Positions 59,811-64,000 of a stretch of 64,000 nt of DNA are shown here, piece by piece. Position numbers and translations under genes: made by a program. The notes below the pieces were generated by a model. It worked only from the letters and a program-made list of their open reading frames with translations, was not told where the DNA came from and searched no databases. Within the stretch, counting starts at the first letter, position 1. The number at the start of each line of letters is the position of its first letter. Origin of the DNA: Treponema pectinovorum (GTDB lineage Bacteria; Spirochaetota; Spirochaetia; Treponematales; Treponemataceae); the NCBI RefSeq assembly GCF_900497595.1, contig NZ_UFQO01000002.1, positions 186,001 through 250,000 on the forward strand, written 5' to 3'.

Positions 59811-60584
59811 CTAATACGGATTTCTGTGCAGCCAACTAACCACTTTGCCGTGTATCTGCAAAAGGCTTTCAGCCTGTTCATACGAGATGATTTCCGGATT
59901 AGGGTAGCGTTTTGCGTTCTCCGAGCTGATGACGATTTTGCGCTCAATCGGACGATATTCCAAGTGCTTGACGCGCACATCAGTTCCAATGCTGATTACA
60001 TACACGCCATCGCCCTCTGTTTGCGTTCGGTCAAAAATCACGAAGTCGCCGTTAAACAAGTTCATGTCCGTCATACTGTCGCCTACGACACGCACGATAC
60101 CACAGTTCTTGGGATTCGCACCGCCGAGCATTTCCAACACGATCGGGATGTATCTGTCAATTTCTTGTAATTGAGTTTCGGGCTGACCTCGACCTGCCGC
60201 CGCTGTTTGTGTGAAAACTGGAAGAAGAACAAGCGCATCAAAATCAGTTTCCTTTGCGGCGATTGGCACGGTTGTTCCGTGTTTTAATCTAAAAATGTCA
60301 AAATCCCTCACTGCGGAAAGTTGCGTTTCTGCTTCAAGTTGCCGCCTTAACGCCGCGCCCGCACTTCCTGTTGTTTCAGAGCCTTGATATGAACCTAAAG
60401 TAACATCGGGAATTTCATAGCCCATGCTTGACAATGCGAGTAAAGTTGCGACTTTCGGGCGCGTTTCCCCCGATTCATAAGCCGACCAAGTTCTTTGCGA
60501 TACACCGATTTTTTTAGCAAATTCTGCTTGACTTACCCCCGATTCTAGCCGAATTTGCTTTAGAATTTCTGCTAAATTTTCCAA
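59811..60584 (-). CDS. LexA-like phage repressor (HTH + S24 peptidase)
   Basis: 257 residues from TTG 60584 (GAGG five bases upstream). N-terminal XRE helix-turn-helix (SQAEFAKKIGVSQRTWSAYE), linker, and C-terminal S24 domain with probable self-cleavage site TAAAGRG (Ala130-Gly131), nucleophile Ser170 in VVGDSM and Lys206 in VRVKHLE. It should hold the prophage silent and be cleaved on RecA activation. It is divergent from the early operon. Confidence 0.92.
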   Translation of the reverse strand: MENLAEILKQIRLESGVSQAEFAKKIGVSQRTWSAYESGETRPKVATLLALSSMGYEIPDVTLGSYQGSETTGSAGAALRRQLEAETQLSAVRDFDIFRLKHGTTVPIAAKETDFDALVLLPVFTQTAAAGRGQPETQLQEIDRYIPIVLEMLGGANPKNCGIVRVVGDSMTDMNLFNGDFVIFDRTQTEGDGVYVISIGTDVRVKHLEYRPIERKIVISSENAKRYPNPEIISYEQAESLLQIHGKVVSWLHRNPY

Positions 60585-60611
60585 GAAAACCTCTATTTTA
60601 GCATTTTCTTC

Positions 60612-60722
60612 TTGACAATTTAGAAGTTTCTGCTATAATTAAATTATCGGCAATAAATAATTATTTATTTACTGCTAACAAAAAAACCGAAAGAAAAGGC
60701 TCTGAAACTGATTCTTTCGGTT
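60612..60722 (+). promoter_or_regulatory. Early promoter, operator region and leader hairpin
   Basis: Perfect TTGACA (60612-60617), 16-base spacer, TATAAT (60634-60639) drive the early operon. TAGAAGTTTCTGCTA overlaps it and resembles TAGCATTTTCTTCT next to the repressor start, so these may be operator half-sites. The leader carries an 11-base stem AACCGAAAGAA/TTCTTTCGGTT (60685-60695, 60712-60722). Confidence 0.7.
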
Positions 60723-60763
60723 GAAAAAACAAGCCGTAGGAAAAATCCTACAAGGAAGATTTT

Positions 60764-61018
60764 ATGTATTATACCACAAAAAGCCCCTGCCTGCAAAGGT
60801 TGAATTCTGACAAGGGTAAATGGGTTGGTTATCAGCTTCGTTTGCGTGGGGTTACGCAGACAGAGATTGCCGCCCGCGCTGGGTGTTCCCAATCGCAAGT
60901 GTCAAATGTGCTTGCAGGGCGAACATCATCATCAAAAGTCTACATCGTTCTCTGCGACATTTTAGGCTTCTCATCACTGAGCGACCTCTTGGCAATTCCG
61001 AGAAGGGGCGCTGCATGA
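60764..61018 (+). CDS. Small helix-turn-helix protein (Ner-like position)
   Basis: 84 residues; LRLRGVTQTEIAARAGCSQS followed by QVSNVLAGRTSSSK is a clear helix-turn-helix. As first early gene opposite the repressor it is likely the Ner/Cro counterpart that represses early or repressor transcription. AAGGAAG before ATG 60764. Confidence 0.82.
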   Translation: MYYTTKSPCLQRLNSDKGKWVGYQLRLRGVTQTEIAARAGCSQSQVSNVLAGRTSSSKVYIVLCDILGFSSLSDLLAIPRRGAA

Positions 61019-61287
61019 AATGGGATTTTTCAAATCCGATGTTTCCAAAACCAAAAACCGAAAGACGACGAAGTTTGTTGCGGTGGCAGGAAGATTTGGA
61101 GCGTACGCGAATTCAGTTCGGGGGGGTGCTTTCAAACACACCAAGACTTTCCGTTCGCTGTCTTGAATGGAGCGACCGTAACGGTTGCGTGGACATCGTT
61201 TTCAAAAACGGATACAGAAAGTCCGTTATGGTTGAAGGCGATTCACCTACTGCATTTATGCAGGACATTTTGAAAAGACTTTATTAA
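61015..61287 (+). CDS. Unknown early phage protein, 90 residues
   Basis: ATG 61015 overlaps the upstream stop (ATGA), which decides the start. The sequence (RRRSLLRWQEDLERTRIQFG, VRCLEWSDRNGCVDIVFKNG) suggests a small alpha/beta fold, with a KTPR-like basic N-terminus. Not recognised. Confidence 0.65.
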   Translation: MKWDFSNPMFPKPKTERRRSLLRWQEDLERTRIQFGGVLSNTPRLSVRCLEWSDRNGCVDIVFKNGYRKSVMVEGDSPTAFMQDILKRLY

Positions 61288-61297
61288 GGAGACCACT

Positions 61298-61909
61298 ATG
61301 GCAAAAGATTTAAAAGACTACATTGAGGACGCACAGGGAAAACTCACCCCTATTTCGGCAATCAAACCAATCGACTGGAAACGGCACGAAACTGTTACCT
61401 CAATCATGAAGGACACCTTCGCGGAGCGCGACAGGCTCATTGAGTTCAAGCGCGACATCTGGCTTCGTGTGCAGGACTTCCTTGCGGAAAGCGCGAAGGA
61501 TTCCGGCGCACGGAAATACGGCGGCTCTAAGGGCAATGTTACGCTCACGAGTTTTGACGGCAAATACAAGATCATGGTCGCCGTTAATGACACAATCCAG
61601 TTCAACGAGAAGTTGCAGGTGGCAAAGCAGTTGATTGACAAATGCATTGCCAGTTGGAGCGAGGGCGCAAACGAAAATCTGCGGGCAATCGTGGATGATG
61701 CTTTCAATGTTGGAAAAAGCGGGCTTGTCAGCACGAGCCGTGTCTTGGGCTTGCGACGGCTCAACATCAAGGACAGCACTTGGAAAAAAGCGATGGACGC
61801 AATCAGCGAGAGTATGCAGGTCGCAAGTTCAAAAACCTACATGCGCTTTTATGAGCGTCAGCAGGACGGCAGCTACAAGCAGATTCCGCTTGATGTGGCG
61901 GCTTTGTAA
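61298..61909 (+). CDS. DUF3164 family phage protein
   Basis: 203 residues. YGGSKGNVTLTSFDGKYKIM, QFNEKLQVAKQLIDKCI and the C-terminal YMRFYERQQDGSYKQIPLD are characteristic of DUF3164, a conserved early protein of Mu-like phages with unknown function. AAGGAG before ATG 61298. Confidence 0.88.
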   Translation: MAKDLKDYIEDAQGKLTPISAIKPIDWKRHETVTSIMKDTFAERDRLIEFKRDIWLRVQDFLAESAKDSGARKYGGSKGNVTLTSFDGKYKIMVAVNDTIQFNEKLQVAKQLIDKCIASWSEGANENLRAIVDDAFNVGKSGLVSTSRVLGLRRLNIKDSTWKKAMDAISESMQVASSKTYMRFYERQQDGSYKQIPLDVAAL

Positions 61910-61923
61910 GGGGGTGCGCGGTG

Positions 61924-62046
61924 ATGGGCTTTGTGTACAGGTGGGGCATGAGAATCAAAGACTTCGGCGAGCGCATTCATTGTCGCGGCATTCAGCGCAT
62001 GGGGATTGCGATTAGGGATGCCGCATTGCGGATGAAAATCCGGTGA
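61924..62046 (+). CDS. Small basic early protein, 40 residues
   Basis: ATG 61924 with AAGGGGG upstream, 14 bases after the DUF3164 stop. Product MGFVYRWGMRIKDFGERIHC then RGIQRMGIAIRDAALRMKIR is short, basic and helical. Tight packing in the operon supports it; no family recognised. Confidence 0.5.
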   Translation: MGFVYRWGMRIKDFGERIHCRGIQRMGIAIRDAALRMKIR

Positions 62047-62053
62047 GGTGTGT

Positions 62054-62353
62054 ATGAACGAAAAACTTTCAAGCCAAGAGCGAATTTTGGCGGAGGCACT
62101 TGTCTTGGGTAAAAATCACCAAGACGGCATGAGCAACAAGGAACTTTCCGCTTTGCTTGGCACTTCGGAATCAAACATTTGCAGGGACATGGCAATCTTT
62201 GAAAAGTTTGAACTTGTTACCCGCAACAGAAAGGGGGCTTGGAGGCTCTCCGAGAAGTTCGGCGGTGTCGCCGGGCAGATAATGAAAAGTTATCAGAAAG
62301 CCCGGCTGTCGCTGAGCGAGGAAGAGGCGCGTTACGCTTCCGCAATGCAATAA
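62054..62353 (+). CDS. Winged-helix-like early phage regulator
   Basis: 99 residues. LSSQERILAEALVLGKNHQD, MSNKELSALLGTSESNICRD and FELVTRNRKGAWRLSEKFGG read as a winged helix-turn-helix of the IclR/MarR-like type seen in Mu-like early regions. GAGGTG precedes ATG 62054, eight bases after the previous stop. Confidence 0.75.
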   Translation: MNEKLSSQERILAEALVLGKNHQDGMSNKELSALLGTSESNICRDMAIFEKFELVTRNRKGAWRLSEKFGGVAGQIMKSYQKARLSLSEEEARYASAMQ

Positions 62354-62357
62354 AAAA

Positions 62358-62385
62358 TCAAATTCGCCAACGTTGGCGAATTTGA
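62358..62385. repeat. 28-base perfect palindrome (first of three related sites)
   Basis: Half site TCAAATTCGCCAAC with its exact inverse, in the gap between two early genes. A 24-base perfect version occurs at 62727-62750 inside the next gene and an interrupted version at 49519-49546. Confidence 0.8.
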
Positions 62386-62403
62386 AAACGGTGGAGAAAA
62401 ACA

Positions 62404-63258
62404 ATGGGTAGACGAAAACTTGAAGATTCAGACGGAGCGACACAGGCTCTTGACGCTATGTCGCAAGACGCAGAAAACCGTGAGCTTGTGCTCCGTTCTG
62501 ACGACGAGCGTTTCTTGGAAAATGGGGAAACATACAATCTTCATCTTTGCATGGAAAAGGCTCGTATGTACCAAGAGCAGATGGCTAACGGTTTGCTCGG
62601 TCTTGGTGCGCAGTTGATTCTGATAAAGAACCACGAGGAACACGGCAGTTTCATGGCTGCCGTTGAAGATTTGGGGCTTGCCTCTCGAAGTGCAAACTAT
62701 GCAATGGCGGCGGCTAGAAAATTCGGAAATTCGCCAACGTTGGCGAATTTGGGCAGTTCAAAAATCAAGGCACTTACAGTTCTTGATGATGACGATGTGG
62801 CTCAACTTTCTGACGGAGCGGAAGTTTCCGGGCTTGGAACGGTTGACGACATCGCAAAAATGTCAATCCGCGAATTGCGAAACGCGCTCCGCAAGGAAAA
62901 GAAAGAGCGCGAGGACGAGCGGATTGCACTTGAAGAAGTCGTGTGCAAAAAGGAAAGCACAATCTCCGCGCTTGAAATGGAAGTGGCTGGCAGACAGCCA
63001 CCAACACAGGAGCAACTTGCTGGACTCGCTCTTGACGAAATGCGCAAGAGCCTTGTGGGCTCGCTCTCGGTGGCAAAAGACACACTTACGAGCGCACGGA
63101 TTCTGATTGCCAACGCACAGGAAACCGAGGGCGTTACGGTAGAGCAGCTTGACAAGTGGATTGAGGACGCTTCTTGGATTGCTTCCCTGCTTGACGACAC
63201 CTACCAAGAACTTATGCAGGACATGGAGAACATCCGCCCCGCGAGACAGGAGGAATAG
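62404..63258 (+). CDS. DUF3102-like phage protein with coiled coil
   Basis: 284 residues. Residues about 45-125 resemble DUF3102 (LGAQLILIKNHEEHGSFMAA, GLASRSANYAMAAARKFGN). Residues about 160-200 are a charged coiled coil (LRNALRKEKKEREDERIALE). A perfect 24-base DNA palindrome encodes NSPTLANLG in the middle. Likely DNA-associated, function unknown; it takes the place of Mu accessory early genes before the transposase. GGAG before ATG 62404. Confidence 0.65.
   Translation: MGRRKLEDSDGATQALDAMSQDAENRELVLRSDDERFLENGETYNLHLCMEKARMYQEQMANGLLGLGAQLILIKNHEEHGSFMAAVEDLGLASRSANYAMAAARKFGNSPTLANLGSSKIKALTVLDDDDVAQLSDGAEVSGLGTVDDIAKMSIRELRNALRKEKKEREDERIALEEVVCKKESTISALEMEVAGRQPPTQEQLAGLALDEMRKSLVGSLSVAKDTLTSARILIANAQETEGVTVEQLDKWIEDASWIASLLDDTYQELMQDMENIRPARQEE
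62727..62750. repeat. 24-base perfect palindrome within a coding region
   Basis: AAATTCGCCAAC plus its exact inverse, identical to the core of the 62358-62385 palindrome. It is read in frame within the DUF3102-like gene. Confidence 0.8.
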
Positions 63259-63260
63259 CC

Positions 63261-64000
63261 GTGTATGAGGATTTTGTTCTGAAAATGAACGCGGTGCGGA
63301 CGGCAAAAGGGCGGAGCGAGGTTATAGCCGAGATGTGCCGTATATTCGGTTTCTGCAAGGACAGCGCGTACCGTGCGCTCAAAGAATGCGGGTGGGAAAG
63401 CAACCGCAAGAAAAGGAGCGACGCGGGCAGTTCGAGCATAAGCGAAAAGAATCTTAGTGCCGTCGCCGCCCTTTTGCAGAACAGCCTCCGAAAGAACGGC
63501 AAAAAGACGATGAGCATTGAGAATGCAAGGAGCATTATGATGCAGAACGGCTTCGACATTCCGATTGGGAACAGGCAGCTCGCGGGGCTTCTGAAAAGCC
63601 GGACGCTCTCCACGGAAAGCACGGCGAAGCAAAGCCCCTACCAGCGCATGAGGACGGAATACCCGAACCAAGTGCATTTTGCAGACCCTTCCGTGGCTCT
63701 TATGTACTTTGCCCCGAACGGCGGGCAGAAATTCCTGCGCGACGATGAGGTCTACAAAAACAAGCCGTTCCTTGAAGGCAGGGAGAGCTTGAAGTGCTGG
63801 CGGTATGTGCTGACAGACCACTTCTCCGGGACAATCTGCGTGAAATACTACGCGGCGGCGGGCGAGAACTCGGCTAACATGTACGACTTTTTGCTCTATG
63901 CGTGGGGGAAGAAGAGCGACCCGCTCTACAACTTCCACGGCTTGCCGGAACTGCTGATTTGGGACTGCGGCTCTGCAAACATCTCAAAGCCGGTGACGAA
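63261..64000 (+). CDS. Mu-type DDE transposase, 3' end cut by window edge
   Basis: GTG 63261 with AGGAGG upstream gives 246 residues before the edge. N-terminal helix-turn-helix regions (IAEMCRIFGFCKDSAYRALK) are followed by an rve-type catalytic core: first Asp in YPNQVHFADPSVAL, then WRYVLTDHFSGTICVKYY, second Asp in LLIWDCGSANIS. This is the MuA-like enzyme for replicative transposition. The large minus-strand frame opposite is a shadow. A MuB-like ATPase would be expected after the window. Confidence 0.88.
   Translation, partial: MYEDFVLKMNAVRTAKGRSEVIAEMCRIFGFCKDSAYRALKECGWESNRKKRSDAGSSSISEKNLSAVAALLQNSLRKNGKKTMSIENARSIMMQNGFDIPIGNRQLAGLLKSRTLSTESTAKQSPYQRMRTEYPNQVHFADPSVALMYFAPNGGQKFLRDDEVYKNKPFLEGRESLKCWRYVLTDHFSGTICVKYYAAAGENSANMYDFLLYAWGKKSDPLYNFHGLPELLIWDCGSANISKPVT

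Larger units (their letters stand above)
49051..64000. mobile_element. Mu-like transposing prophage (one end in window)
   Basis: From 49051 base composition becomes visibly GC-richer and phage genes start. The proposed terminus begins TGGAAGCG, like the TGAAGCGG of the Mu right end. The left block (minus strand) keeps Mu late order: endolysin-like, holin-like, Rz/Rz1-like, DUF2730, gp26-like, gp27, gp28 terminase, gp29 portal, F. The right block (plus strand) holds repressor-controlled early genes up to a DDE transposase cut by the edge. The far end, capsid and tail genes are not seen. Confidence 0.85.

Noticed and set aside
61318-61779. 153-codon minus-strand frame
   Set aside because: Shadow of the DUF3164 gene.
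63201-63938. 245-codon minus-strand open frame
   Set aside because: Antisense to the DDE transposase, whose motifs are clear; high GC at third positions creates long shadow frames here.

Overview
The window looks like the replication-origin region of an AT-rich treponeme (Spirochaetes) chromosome that carries a Mu-like transposing prophage in its last 15 kb. The spirochaete call rests on an archaeal-type PheT, a trans-2-enoyl-CoA reductase very similar to what I recall of Treponema denticola Ter, large families of surface lipoproteins, the pyrB-pyrI-pyrC arrangement and the gene order around dnaA. A secreted pectate lyase suggests a pectin-using gut, rumen or oral species. No rRNA is present, so the species cannot be fixed from the sequence alone.

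Layout. 1-8.4 kb, minus strand: unknown exported protein, jag, yidC, yidD, rnpA, rpmH, dciA, recF, dnaN, dnaA. 8.5-13.0 kb, plus strand: gyrB, gyrA. Genes point away from the dnaA/gyrB gap, as expected at an origin. The dnaA-dnaN gap has DnaA-box-like sites. The long gene-free stretch after gyrA (13.04-14.45 kb) holds a promoter-and-terminator bounded small RNA, two perfect DnaA boxes, four parS-like sites and a copy of a dispersed structured repeat. 14.4-24.1 kb: argA, queH (behind a possible attenuator leader), yhbY, an XRE regulator, pheT, a Nudix hydrolase and carB. 24.3-31.5 kb: a four-gene operon of two fibronectin-III lipoproteins, a small lipoprotein and an outer-membrane barrel candidate. 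31.6-37.3 kb: pyruvate:ferredoxin oxidoreductase and enoyl-CoA reductase (fermentative and fatty-acid carbon flow), with repeats around the latter. 37.6-40.4 kb: pyrB, pyrI, pyrC. 40.4-41.3 kb: SRP RNA, a DUF5348 protein and four tRNA genes (three Ser isoacceptors, one Arg). 41.4-47.0 kb: DUF308 membrane protein, an unknown 689-residue protein, a DUF2804 protein and a beta-CASP nuclease with an unusual insert.

From 47.1 kb a lipoprotein pectate lyase (PL1) runs into the end of a Mu-like prophage at about 49,051. The prophage is visibly GC-richer than its host. On the minus strand, reading from about 58.5 kb towards the terminus, it carries a lysis block, DUF2730, gp26-like, gp27-like, terminase, portal and an F-like head protein, which is Mu order. 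A few accessory genes lie between F and the terminus. At 59.2-60.6 kb lie a membrane-protein cargo gene and a LexA-type repressor. From 60.6 kb a consensus promoter drives a rightward early operon ending in a DDE transposase cut by the window edge. Capsid and tail genes do not follow F, so they lie beyond the window or are missing.

Two patterns cross the whole host part. At least eight first-in-operon genes, including dnaA, have a -10 box only 6-9 bases before the start codon and no Shine-Dalgarno, consistent with leaderless mRNAs. A GC-rich, hairpin-rich repeat family (modules A and B) recurs in four intergenic regions.
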